64,000 bases of DNA from Laspinema palackyanum D2a (GCA_025370845.1 JAMXFF010000031.1:33065-97064), one strand, 5' to 3'; positions 18,078-27,198 are shown, counted from the stretch's first letter. The notes: generated by a model not told the origin, from the sequence alone. A program made the numbers and translations.

Positions 18078-18134
18078 TTGCGTTCGTGTATGCCTTAGTC
18101 GGTGCAGTATATGACTTTTTATATGACTTGTGGT
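18078..18134 (-). promoter_or_regulatory. shared cas1 upstream element, copy B
   Basis: Second copy of the block at 2194-2250, 44-100 bp upstream of the stand-alone cas1. ATGACT boxes lie at 18111-18116 and 18123-18128, with the same 12-bp spacing and TATATGACTTTTT context as copy A. It sits between cas1 and the trailer end of array 2. Confidence 0.65.
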
Positions 18135-18230
18135 CAAGGTATTGCAGGTTGACAATTTTGAGGGCTGGGAGAGGTTCTAGTTTGGACCCAACCCTAAACT
18201 GGACTCACTAGCACCCGCGATGGGAAGGCG

Positions 18231-18266
18231 ATCGCTACTCATTCCAGTTCCCAAGAAATGCAATGG
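18231..18266 (-). repeat. decayed CRISPR repeat at the trailer end of array 2
   Basis: ATTCCAGTTCCCAAGAAATG matches the middle of the array 2 repeat with scattered substitutions and is followed by a 31-bp gap before the first clear repeat. Its outer part no longer matches. Confidence 0.5.
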
Positions 18267-18297
18267 GTTCGTGATATCGCTACTGGTATCACGATAG

Positions 18298-20677
18298 GTT
18301 TCCATTAATTCCACTTCCTAAGAAGTCTAGAGGGCCACGCGCTATCCCTCCAGCAACGGGAAGGGTGGGAGAGCTGTTTCCATTAATTCCACTTCCTAAG
18401 AAGTGTACAGGAATAAGAAACCAAACATAATACTCTACGCTTTTACTATGTGTGTTTCCATTAATTCCACTTCCTAAGAAGTGTACAGGGTCCTATTCAA
18501 TATTGAATGGGATGAAAGATTAGAACCGTTTCCATTAATTCCACTTCCTAAGAAGTGTACAGGAAGACTTAGCTAACGATACACCTCATGAGGTTCTCCA
18601 AGCTATGTTTCCATTAATTCCACTTCCTAAGAAGTGTACAGGGAGCCGCATGAATCAAATCGAGTATATCGAGTTTCCGTTTCCATTAATTCCACTTCCT
18701 AAGAAGTGTACAGGTTTGAAGTGCTGGCCCGGGACATAGGACTGAGGACTGGGTTTCCATTAATTCCACTTCCTAAGAAGTGTATAGGTTGATTAAAAGC
18801 GATGCCGATTTGCTCCATGCTGCCATGTTTCCATTAATTCCACTTCCTAAGAAGTGTACAGGCCAATTACTTCAACGATTGGAACAGGTACAGCAGGAGT
18901 TTCCATTAATTCCACTTCCTAAGAAGTGTACAGGAGTTAGATGTTATAGCGGCGTCTATTGACGCAGAGATGGTTTCCATTAATTCCACTTCCTAAGAAG
19001 TGTACAGGTCTTGCTGAAAGTTACGGAGTAGTTTTTGCAGACACGTTTCCATTAATTCCACTTCCTAAGAAGTGTACAGGATGCTGCCAATATTATCAAG
19101 AATAAACGATACCAGCATCGTTTCCATTAATTCCACTTCCTAAGAAGTGTACAGGTTGCTCAGTCTCGGTTGGTCGATTATGCCGGTGAGCAGTTTCCAT
19201 TAATTCCACTTCCTAAGAAGTGTACAGGCTCAAGAATCCAAGAAACTCGCGGACATGATTTTCGTGAAATGTTTCCATTAATTCCACTTCCTAAGAAGTG
19301 TACAGGAATGATAGCTGGTGTTGGGTTTTAGAGGATTACACTCTTCCGTTTCCATTAATTCCACTTCCTAAGAAGTGTACAGGTGGGGTTAATTAATACA
19401 CCTGAACTTCAAGCTCTTCATGGGTTTCCATTAATTCCACTTCCTAAGAAGTGTACAGGCTAACTGAGGCGGTAACCCCTAAGTCTGAGAAGAAAACCCT
19501 CAAACTAGAAAGTTTCCATTAATTCCACTTCCTAAGAAGTGTACAGGCATTGGCTCAGTCAAGATTGTCAAAATCGAACCCAAGTTTCCATTAATTCCAC
19601 TTCCTAAGAAGTGTACAGGCAACCTCCATATTGAGTTAGCAAAGCTCAGTCATCAGTTTCCATTAATTCCACTTCCTAAGAAGTGTACAGGTTGGAGTAG
19701 TGGCTGATTGCCGTGGTAGTTACTCTGAACTAGAGTTTCCATTAATTCCACTTCCTAAGAAGTGTACAGGAACGGGATTATCGCTATCTGAAAGGGGAGC
19801 CAGATTGGTATTAGTTTCCATTAATTCCACTTCCTAAGAAGTGTACAGGCTTCCTCGATAATAAAGAGAAAGGTAGCTTCAGTCTATATGAGTTTCCATT
19901 AATTCCACTTCCTAAGAAGTGTACAGGATTCACTCATCGAACGGGATGTGCTGACAATGGCCCTGTTTCCATTAATTCCACTTCCTAAGAAGTGTACAGG
20001 CGGAGTATATGGACGGTGAAAATGATACTCGTATCTGTACGTTTCCATTAATTCCACTTCCTAAAAAATGTACAGGCTGCATCTCCTAACGAGATTGAAA
20101 TTCTTTTGACCATCCCTGTTTCCATTAATTCCAATTCCTAAGAAGTGTACAGGTTGCCAGGATACCTCAAGTGCAGGAAAGAAAGCAGGACTGTTTCCAT
20201 TAATTCCACTTCCTAAGAAGTGTACAGGATTAGTCGAATGGGAGATTACTGCATAGTTACTACGTTTCCATTAATTCCACTTCCTAAGAAGTGTACAGGC
20301 TACACGAAAGTTAGGCTTTAACATTGAGGAAGAAGATACTGTTTCCATTAATTCCACTTCCTAAGAAGTGTACAGGACTGTTCCTAACTTCAGTGCTTCT
20401 CAACGGTTACTATTAGGGTTTCCATTAATTCCACTTCCTAAGAAGTGTACAGGTATGTATGTCCCTGGAATAACAGATGGCGTCCTGGTTTTGAGTTTCC
20501 ATTAATTCCACTTCCTAAGAAGTGTACAGGACTCAATTAGGGCGTTTCAAAACTGGATCCGATTTTGGCGTTTCCATTAATTCCACTTCCTAAGAAGTGT
20601 ACAGGTTTGAAACTATCATCATCGATTCCTCCCGTGGACTCGTTTCCATTAATTCCACTTCCTAAGAAGTGTACAGG
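18298..20677 (-). CRISPR. CRISPR array 2, 32 repeats
   Basis: The array has thirty-two repeats of 36 nt with 31 spacers, mostly 35-43 nt and one of 52 nt (19460-19511). Read on the minus strand each repeat starts CCTGTA, forms CACTTC-TTAG-GAAGTG and ends GTGGAATTAATGGAAAC, so stem and 3' tag equal those of array 1 while loop and 5' end differ. The leftmost repeat (18298-18333) is mutated in its outer six bases, and a further decayed copy lies beyond it, so the leader is on the right and transcription is leftward toward cas1-cas2. Internal variants: 18753-18788 (one change), 20041-20076 (loop/stem changes) and 20118-20153 (one stem change). Confidence 0.98.
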
Positions 20678-20900
20678 AGCCTTCATTATAACCCTTGCTG
20701 CGTGGGAAGTCCAGAGGCGGTTTGCGAGGCTCAGTAAAATTGTTGCTACACTGGTCATAAAAGCACCTCCATTTAAAACCTGAAACCCTTGCCCAGTAAG
20801 GCTGCGAGGCTCCCAACGAGTTTTGGTCGTTTCAGCGATTTTGACTGAGCCTCGCAAAGACTCCCAAAACGTAAGGGACCAACTTCGGGAAGGACAAAAG
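20678..20900 (-). promoter_or_regulatory. probable leader of CRISPR array 2
   Basis: This sequence adjoins the undamaged end of array 2. It contains a perfect 15-bp inverted repeat (TTTGCGAGGCTCAGT at 20721-20735 and its complement at 20844-20858), and another GCGAGGCTC at about 20804. In the transcription direction the last bases before the first repeat contain TTATAATGAAGG. It shows no clear overall similarity to the array 1 leader. Confidence 0.6.
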
Positions 20901-21367
20901 CCAGTGAACCCACTCGGGAAATGAACCAATCACAGAACTAGGATACTCAGTAATCGCTAGACTCACCCCGAAGTTTCGACTCGGGCGGAACTGTGCCATT
21001 ACCTCGGCGCTCGTTCAAAGAGTTTCTGCTGTAGGTTTATCGCTACATGAACAACGCAATGGTCTTGTCTCCCCCTGAATTAGTCCAACAACACCGACAA
21101 TCTGCCCAGGATTTAACCGCCCGATGGGAATAGAGTGGGGGGAGCGTCCAATCAAATTTGGCGGGGGCATTTCTGGGCGATCGGTTTAGCGATGACCAAT
21201 TTTTGAGCAAATTTTCCCAGGTTACAGGGTGTTTTCTATCTTCCTTAAAACTTTTTGTGAAAAAGGGTTTTGCCGATGTTTCGTAAAATCAACGGTTTGG
21301 ATATTCCTCGCTATAGCGGGAGCTTTTTCGGAGTGGCGGTTGTTCATTCCTCGGTTTACATTCCCCA
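20901..21367. other. non-coding stretch right of array 2
   Basis: I see no supported gene. A short frame at 21047-21130 (27 codons, MNNAMVLSPPELVQQHRQ) looks like a remnant of a longer coding sequence but has no recognisable family. Confidence 0.3.
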
Positions 21368-21703
21368 TTAAAAATATTTGGCGATTTTTTTAATTTCCTC
21401 CGCCTGGAATTGGGCCAGCAACGCCAAAAGTGCGGTAAACGGGCAAGGAGTATTTGCAAAGGTCAAACCACTCCCCCATTTATCGATGCGCGACTCTAAG
21501 ATAGGTTGGCCCGTGAACTTAGTCAAAACAGCCGCCAAAAATCGGAGACAGCGCGAGCGACGACCAGACCGAGCATTCAGTTTGTCACCGGCATGACGCA
21601 AGGGCAAAAATCGGTCACAAAATTCTTCCGGACTCATCGTGGTCACTATGGGTTGGCTTGGCTGTTGAGTAGATTGATTGTTCCGGTTGGATACTGCGTA
21701 CAT
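21368..21703 (-). CDS. hypothetical protein, 111 residues
   Basis: The start at 21703 (MYAVSNRNNQ) is chosen because AGGAGA lies just upstream; a longer frame to 21772 has no such site. The N-terminal 25 residues are Gln/Ser/Thr-rich, followed by a compact helical part (EEFCDRFLPLRHAGDKLNARSGRRS) and an Ala/Leu-rich end. I do not recognise it. It is on the same strand as the coiled-coil gene 170 bp away, and ends about 470 bp from the array 2 leader. Confidence 0.5.
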   Translation of the reverse strand: MYAVSNRNNQSTQQPSQPIVTTMSPEEFCDRFLPLRHAGDKLNARSGRRSRCLRFLAAVLTKFTGQPILESRIDKWGSGLTFANTPCPFTALLALLAQFQAEEIKKIAKYF

Positions 21704-21872
21704 AGAAAAATCTCCTGATTTGAGGGGAATAATTAGCGGATATTTTTTGGGTAGCTTAAGATTGATAGCCACCTCAAAGCATCACCTAAAATGCCTTAAT
21801 AGGCTCGGGGTGTGAGGCAATTATTATCTGAGTTTTATCTCAGCTAAGAAAATGTTGAGGCTCTGAACTGTT

Positions 21873-23780
21873 TTAAGAGCGTTGCATTTGGCCTAGGGGT
21901 GATAATTCCCAGCCAATTTTTTCTTTGAGTTGCTGGTTTTCTTGTTGGACTTGGGTTAGCTGTTTTTTGATGTCATAAAGATTGGCATTGAGTTGAGAGA
22001 CCTGCTGCTGCCACTGCAACACTTGCGGATTTTTTTGCGGGTCCTTATAGCGGGCGATCGCCTCTGTCGCTTGGGCTAAAGAATGTTGCAACTCATCAAT
22101 CTGCAACTGTTTTTCTGCCGTGACCGACCGGATTTGTTCTTGCGCTTGTTCTACAGCAACAAAAGTATCCGCCGGTGGCAAAAAGACTTCGACTGGCTCC
22201 ATCTGTTCGCCATAGCAAATAACTCTCGTTTTTTCACCCGAAAGCTGCACCTGGAAACGATTCAGGGTGTCACTTTCCTCTGGCAATTGGACCACTTGAC
22301 CCAGGCGATCGCAATATTTGCGGTTGTCATGATTCACAATCCGAACATAAGACCCCACGGTGAGGGGTTGAGGGGCAGGTTTTTGTTGTTCTAGAGAACG
22401 ATGGGCCTCGGCCAACTGAATCTCCAGGGCCATCACCTTGGCGCTCAACTGCGAATTATCCGCATATTTTAGGGTGCGCTCTTTGGCAGCCATCTCTGAA
22501 ACTAATGCTTCATAGCGCTGCTGCATTTCCTCAAGTTGACTGAGCAGTTGTTGATTCTGCTCTTTCAACTGCTCCAAGACCTCATCCGACCGGGTGGTTT
22601 CGAGGTGTTCAATCTGTTGTTGGAGCAGGTGAATTTCTAAATCTTTCTGGGCTTCTTCGTGGATGAGCGTTTGCAGTTGTTGCTTCTCTAGTTCGAGGCG
22701 ATCGCGCTGCGCTTGCAATCCATGAATCAGGGCCGTCGCCTTGTCTGCCTCCTTGAGTTGAGCGGTGAGGTCCCGGACTTGCCGTTCGAGTTCAACGAGG
22801 CGGTCCGACTGCTGAGGTTGAGGAACCACCGGCGCGAGTTTTTGCATACTCAGGGCTTTTTGGACATGGCGGTGACGGGCAACAATTGTCCCATCTTCCC
22901 CAGCCTCTTGCCGCGCTAAGTTCTGAACACAAGAGCGAAATTGCTCTGAGCCTGCCTCGTCTAGCCCCAACCCGCGTTCTATCCATTGGAGTTGGGCATC
23001 CTCGATGACTTCATCCGGTTCCCCACAGTTGGCGATGAACGAGGCGATCGCGGGAGTAGCCTTGTTAGTTCTGGCAGCAGATTGCATCAATTTAGAAACA
23101 TCCCACTCGGTCAAAACCTCAATTGCTTCGATGAGATGGTCCGTCAATACCGGCGATTCTTTAATATGGGCTAACCGCTGTGCTTCGGCTTGCAAGGTGG
23201 CGACTGCATCCTCATCGGCCCCGAATTTGCCCGCAACCAGTTCCCAGTCTGCTTCACTGACGGGTTGCCCTAGACTGATGCTGCTGTTACGGGCTTTACG
23301 GATGCTGTTCACCGTCTGTTTTCCGGTTTTAAGCAGCTTGACGAGTAGGTTCTCATCGCCAATTTTGGTGAGTTCCTTGAGTGCACTAACGCTCCAAGAT
23401 TGCACCGATTTGAGGATGAGGCGTTGGATGCGCCGGTGCTGCGAATCAAACCACTCCGAAATCTGAATCAGGGACCGGGCCATCCAACTCGAACCCCCGA
23501 AGTCGGACGAATCGAGCCATTGGTCAAATAACTTTTCCCCTTTCGCCAAACCATGTTCGAGACAGAGTTCATGTAACAGCCCCCGGAAGCTGCGACCGAC
23601 TTCTAGGCCACTGGTGAAAGTGTGGTGGACGAAACTAAAAAACTGGGACAGGGTTGTTTTAGCTTGTTCTTGGAGTCTTTGGGAACCGAAACTCGCGTAG
23701 TGGTAATCGGTTTGGAGAACGAAGGGAACAACGGTGTTCCGCTGGACAAATGCTTGACCTGACTGAATTTGAGCTATCAT
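21873..23780 (-). CDS. long coiled-coil protein of unknown function
   Basis: This is a 635-residue protein if started at 23780 (MIAQIQSGQAFVQ); an upstream in-frame ATG at 23888 would add a basic, unlikely peptide crossing a strong hairpin. The N-terminal third (1-300) is globular and helical (HHTFTSGLEVGRSFRGLLHE and a segment resembling a helical bundle). Residues about 315-460 and 545-625 are coiled coil, rich in Glu, Gln and Leu heptads. Between them (about 465-530) is a small beta domain (VGSYVRIVNHDNRKYCDRLGQV) that resembles an SH3/KOW-type barrel. No signal peptide or membrane segment. The function is unknown; scaffold or nucleic-acid binding are possibilities only. Confidence 0.7.
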   Translation of the reverse strand: MIAQIQSGQAFVQRNTVVPFVLQTDYHYASFGSQRLQEQAKTTLSQFFSFVHHTFTSGLEVGRSFRGLLHELCLEHGLAKGEKLFDQWLDSSDFGGSSWMARSLIQISEWFDSQHRRIQRLILKSVQSWSVSALKELTKIGDENLLVKLLKTGKQTVNSIRKARNSSISLGQPVSEADWELVAGKFGADEDAVATLQAEAQRLAHIKESPVLTDHLIEAIEVLTEWDVSKLMQSAARTNKATPAIASFIANCGEPDEVIEDAQLQWIERGLGLDEAGSEQFRSCVQNLARQEAGEDGTIVARHRHVQKALSMQKLAPVVPQPQQSDRLVELERQVRDLTAQLKEADKATALIHGLQAQRDRLELEKQQLQTLIHEEAQKDLEIHLLQQQIEHLETTRSDEVLEQLKEQNQQLLSQLEEMQQRYEALVSEMAAKERTLKYADNSQLSAKVMALEIQLAEAHRSLEQQKPAPQPLTVGSYVRIVNHDNRKYCDRLGQVVQLPEESDTLNRFQVQLSGEKTRVICYGEQMEPVEVFLPPADTFVAVEQAQEQIRSVTAEKQLQIDELQHSLAQATEAIARYKDPQKNPQVLQWQQQVSQLNANLYDIKKQLTQVQQENQQLKEKIGWELSPLGQMQRS

Positions 23781-23804
23781 GGTTGTGAATTTTTTGATTT
23801 GTCG

Positions 23805-23831
23805 GTCTCCCGTTAGCGCGGGAGACTTTTT
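23805..23831 (+). terminator. hairpin with T-run upstream of the coiled-coil gene
   Basis: A perfect 8-bp stem (GTCTCCCG/CGGGAGAC, 23805-23812 and 23819-23826) with a 6-nt loop is followed on the plus strand by five T. It looks like a plus-strand terminator although no plus-strand gene ends here; in the minus direction it would be a hairpin in the leader of the coiled-coil mRNA. Confidence 0.5.
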
Positions 23832-24252
23832 CGTTTTTAAACAGCGACTTGGCTTTTTCCAGTTCAAACCTTGGCGATGCTTGAGCACGTCGGCTTGAGT
23901 GTCTAGTGGCTGGCATCAAGTCCTAGAGCCTGACTCGGGTAAGCCTTAACCGTATTTGGCTAAGAACAACCGGGTCAGTCCACCTTGCTGCCTTCTCAAA
24001 ATCCTGGAAAATATAAAATGACTGAAATGAAATCGGTTTGGTCGAATGCTGCCTTCCTTATAGCTAATTTTTCGGGTTTTGTCAAGGTCAAAGCAAAAGT
24101 GCCTAAAGCCTTGCCCGCAAATAGTTTTAGCTATTTTTGGCTCTCGAAATAAAAATTAAGAAAAGTAAACAAATTGTGGAAAAAGTGAAAGCGCTTTGCT
24201 ATTTGTCGGAAATTGACCGCACAATAGATTGGGAGAGCATAGAAGGTAAAGT
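23832..24252. other. intergenic region between divergent genes
   Basis: This 420-bp non-coding gap must hold divergent promoters for the coiled-coil gene and the GTG-start operon. TTGACC at about 24222 is a possible -35 for the rightward operon, but a clear -10 was not found. Confidence 0.3.
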
Positions 24253-25044
24253 GTGACGAGTAAAAGCGAGAGACTGTCAGATTTGTTGCTGTTTCTGGAA
24301 AGTCAGATGTTGGCCCCACCAGAGGAGCGTGAATCCGTCTTGCTCGAATACTTGAATCGAGTGGGGCCAACTAGCAGCGTGACTAGCTTAAAGCGCTGGA
24401 AAGCGGGCGAGCAATTTCCTTGGCGCTCGAAGCGGATTTTGTTGGCACAGGCTATCGGCTGCACCCACCCCGAACTGGACCGATTTTTGCTCAAGGAAGA
24501 ACCTAAAAATCCTCAAGAATTTTTTGCCCGACTGCCTGAGTTGCTGCCGGAGTACCGCAGCCGAAAAGCTGAACTCAAAATTTTGGTGAGTTCTGAGTTG
24601 CAAATTTTGGATGGGATGGAAGTCTTAAATCATCAACTCATGCAGATGAACCAACGGAGTCCGTTTAGTTTATCTAGGAAGTTGCTGGGTATCTTAGAAA
24701 ATCTAATTGGTTTGCTTGATATCGAATCAATGGTACTTTTAAAGGCTAATCTTTCTAAAACTATTGAGCTTAAATTAAAACAGTTAAATCTAAACTCAGA
24801 GCAGGAGTCAAGACCAGGCCAGACTTTTTCTGCTATTTTTGCTAATAAAAATCTAGGCCAACTTTCTGAGGATACTCAGATTCCCCTTGCCCGATTGGAA
24901 GCTATCGCCAAACTCCAAGTCAAACCTTCGGACCAAGAACTTTCTTTGCTAGAAGGATTTTTAGAGGTATCTTTGGAAGAACTTATCCGAATTAGAGCCA
25001 CAACCCAATATCAAACTAAGGATGTCAATGGAGGAGTAAAATAA
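24253..25044 (+). CDS. putative DNA-binding protein, unknown, GTG start
   Basis: This 263-residue protein starts with GTG, preceded by AGAAGG at a suitable distance. The N-terminal 80 residues (LSDLLLFLESQM...SLKRWKAGEQFPWRSKRILLAQAIGC) look like an XRE-type helix-turn-helix with the WKAGEQ recognition turn. The C-terminal part (about 195-250, LGQLSEDTQIPLARLEAIAKLQVKPSDQEL) resembles a second HTH-like unit. The middle is helical. It is the first gene of a tight three-gene operon (2 bp to the next gene). I do not know the family; regulation of the operon is a reasonable guess. Confidence 0.6.
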   Translation: MTSKSERLSDLLLFLESQMLAPPEERESVLLEYLNRVGPTSSVTSLKRWKAGEQFPWRSKRILLAQAIGCTHPELDRFLLKEEPKNPQEFFARLPELLPEYRSRKAELKILVSSELQILDGMEVLNHQLMQMNQRSPFSLSRKLLGILENLIGLLDIESMVLLKANLSKTIELKLKQLNLNSEQESRPGQTFSAIFANKNLGQLSEDTQIPLARLEAIAKLQVKPSDQELSLLEGFLEVSLEELIRIRATTQYQTKDVNGGVK

Positions 25045-25045
25045 C

Positions 25046-25759
25046 ATGGACAAATCCAACTTTATGCAACTATTTCCAGGCTGTAACTGGATTGCTAGTC
25101 ATGCTGAAAGTCACACGGCGATTGTCCAAGCCGGAAGTTGGAACGCAGCTATTGAGATTCATAAAACTTATTTTCAGGCGTTAGCCAGACTCGCCCGCGA
25201 TTTAGGAAAGCGAGAAATTCGCATTGAACATAACGACCCGAGCAAGCCTCCATTGCGGGTGATGGCGGATTTTGCTAACTGTGGTCAAGAAGAAAGCGGA
25301 TTTACCAATGAAGGTAACCTAAATTGGAAGTCGCTTCTTAAACAATATTCTCTAGCGCGCTTCTCGAAAATATGGAGCGATTTTGAGTTAGATTTTAATG
25401 CATTCAATCAATCGGCCAACGCTATCTACATCAGTCAGCTAGAAGACCAGACCAATTTATATGCCAATCGCACGGCGTTGTTAGCCCAAAGCAAAAAACC
25501 CAAAGAGTTCTTGGGACAATCGGCTTGTGCCTTAAATGATGAAGAAGAACTGGCCCGTCGCTGCCATTTAATTTACAATGATGGCGGACTCAATGAATAT
25601 GGATACTCAGCATTACGTTGGTTTCGCGAACCCAGCACAGGCTTTTGGCGGCGCAAGCGCATGAACTTTATCAGCAATTTTCGCAAGCTCGAATATCTGG
25701 GCGAATTGTGCTGGATTGGCGAAGTTTTAGTGGCTGAAGAAACCGGAAGTATTCTCTAG
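25046..25759 (+). CDS. hypothetical protein, 237 residues
   Basis: This soluble protein is without a recognisable motif. The N-terminus (NWIASHAESHTAIVQAGSWNAAIEI) has a mixed alpha/beta character and the C-terminus is rich in Arg/Trp (RWFREPSTGFWRRKRMNF). It is encoded 2 bp after the HTH-like gene and 5 bp before the GNAT gene, so the three are probably co-transcribed. Confidence 0.6.
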   Translation: MDKSNFMQLFPGCNWIASHAESHTAIVQAGSWNAAIEIHKTYFQALARLARDLGKREIRIEHNDPSKPPLRVMADFANCGQEESGFTNEGNLNWKSLLKQYSLARFSKIWSDFELDFNAFNQSANAIYISQLEDQTNLYANRTALLAQSKKPKEFLGQSACALNDEEELARRCHLIYNDGGLNEYGYSALRWFREPSTGFWRRKRMNFISNFRKLEYLGELCWIGEVLVAEETGSIL

Positions 25760-25763
25760 GCAA

Positions 25764-26363
25764 ATGTCACCTAAAATAATACCGAATCTGGAACTGTTAG
25801 AGCGCAATCGCCTTGAAGAATTGGTTGCGCTCTATCGTGCCGTGTTTGCTGAACCACCTTCGTCTCAATGGTGGTCAAAAGAATCGGTCATAGCCATGTT
25901 CGAGCGCTACTTCCAGACTGGCTCCGTGCTGGGTGCATTCAGTGGCGATAGCTTAGTTGGTTTTGCCGTAGTTCAACCGCTGGCCGTAGCTTCCATCATT
26001 GGTCAGCAAACCTGGATTGAACCCGAACAAAAATGGCGGCTGCTCGATTGGCAATTGCTAGATGAGTTCGGGTTGCTTCCCGATTGTGGTTACTTGGCGG
26101 ATTTGGGCGTTGCTGCCAGTCACCGGCAACAGGGAATCGCCAGTGAGTTGGTGCGCTTAGGGTGGAAGCACTATCCCGACAAACCGATGCTGTTGCGGGT
26201 GAGCGCTTGCAAGAGTGAGGCGATCGCCCTCTACCTGAAACTAGGATTTGCCAGGTTACCCGGACTCGAACAGCGACCAGAGTATCGGCAACAGGATGGC
26301 AGCCTTAAGACTGAACGCAAGTTCTTGATGCTCAAGGATACAACGAGTTTGAGCGGATATTGA
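25764..26363 (+). CDS. GNAT family N-acetyltransferase
   Basis: This 199-residue acetyl-CoA-dependent acetyltransferase has the acetyl-CoA pyrophosphate-binding segment (LGVAASHRQQGIASELV) and the following VSACKSEAIALYLKLGF typical of motif B in GNAT enzymes. The substrate cannot be predicted. It ends a three-gene operon. The C-terminal part of the gene is repeated in degraded form at 26455-26550, and other parts at 27199-27345, pointing to tandem duplication and decay. Confidence 0.85.
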   Translation: MSPKIIPNLELLERNRLEELVALYRAVFAEPPSSQWWSKESVIAMFERYFQTGSVLGAFSGDSLVGFAVVQPLAVASIIGQQTWIEPEQKWRLLDWQLLDEFGLLPDCGYLADLGVAASHRQQGIASELVRLGWKHYPDKPMLLRVSACKSEAIALYLKLGFARLPGLEQRPEYRQQDGSLKTERKFLMLKDTTSLSGY

Positions 26364-26392
26364 GGCGATCGCCTCCCAAGTCACTTCTTTAT

Positions 26393-26560
26393 TTTGGCCG
26401 GTATCAACCATTGGGGGTGCGATCGCTCGTAATTTAAACCAGCATCTAGGAGGATACCCGGACTCGAACAGCGACCAGAGTATCAACAACAGGATGGCTC
26501 ACTCAAAACTGAACCCAAGTTTTTGATGGTCAAGGGTGTCGTTAGTTCGAGTCGATGAGG
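26393..26560 (+). pseudogene. degraded copy of the GNAT gene 3' end
   Basis: Positions 26460-26545 closely repeat the C-terminal coding part of the intact GNAT gene (26256-26340). Before it, 26393-26451 carries a block (GGTATCAACCATTG...CCAGCATCTAG) that recurs at 27391-27449 in front of the SDR gene. No intact frame is present. Confidence 0.7.
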
Positions 26561-26617
26561 ATGGGCAAATCGATTTTGCCATAATCTTTACTTCTGCCGA
26601 TGCAGGAACTAATTTGG

Positions 26618-27133
26618 TCAGTCAGCCGAATCTGAAACGATTGGATCTAATAACGTTGAGGCAACAGAAAGGTGAAACTCATTACCTGCATCTTGCAGTT
26701 GAAAATCAATAATAAACCGTTTATGCTCGTCAAAGAATTGCTGTTTTCGAGCAATGAGTCCGTCAATAATCCCCCGTGCGTCTTTTTGAGCCAACGGGTC
26801 ATCCCCTTTCAAGGCTACTTCCATGAACTCATCAATAATGGCTGCCTGCTCATCCTCTGGCATCAAGGTTAAGTTCCAGGCAATCACCGCAAGATGGAAC
26901 ATTTTCTCCCGCTCACTCCAATTATCGATAAAGGCGAGATAAGGCTCAACAAATGCCTTCAACACCTCAGACATTTTGACTTCACCTTTCGGATTCATCA
27001 TCATATCCGCGAAATGCTCACCCAATGGTCCTTCCTGGAGCTTCTGCTGCAACTTCTCCAGTCTTTTTTGATGACTTTTGTTTGTCCGTTGTTGCTTGAG
27101 AATTTCACCAAAGGCTTTAGATTTTCTTGCCAT
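26618..27133 (-). CDS. hypothetical protein, 171 residues
   Basis: The start at 27133 (MARKSKAFGE) follows a strong GGAGGAG. The protein is helical: a basic N-terminus (LKQQRTNKSHQKRLEKLQQ) and then an acidic helical domain (AFVEPYLAFIDNWSEREKMF, EQAAIIDEFMEVALKGDDP). No known motif. It lies convergent to the degraded GNAT copies and is probably a stand-alone gene. Confidence 0.6.
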   Translation of the reverse strand: MARKSKAFGEILKQQRTNKSHQKRLEKLQQKLQEGPLGEHFADMMMNPKGEVKMSEVLKAFVEPYLAFIDNWSEREKMFHLAVIAWNLTLMPEDEQAAIIDEFMEVALKGDDPLAQKDARGIIDGLIARKQQFFDEHKRFIIDFQLQDAGNEFHLSVASTLLDPIVSDSAD

Positions 27134-27198
27134 AAAAATCTCCTCCATCGCTTGAGCTTAATTTTACCACTCTACATTGAGCCGGTAAAATAGGGGCA

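Noticed and set aside
20537..20929. 130-codon minus-strand frame over the leader end of array 2
   Set aside because: It crosses two CRISPR repeats and the leader; the peptide repeats VHFLGSGINGN, so it is an artefact.
24253..26363. Calling the three-gene operon a GNAT toxin-antitoxin system
   Set aside because: The first protein is much larger than typical antitoxins, an unrelated gene lies between, and the GNAT sequence gives no toxin signature.
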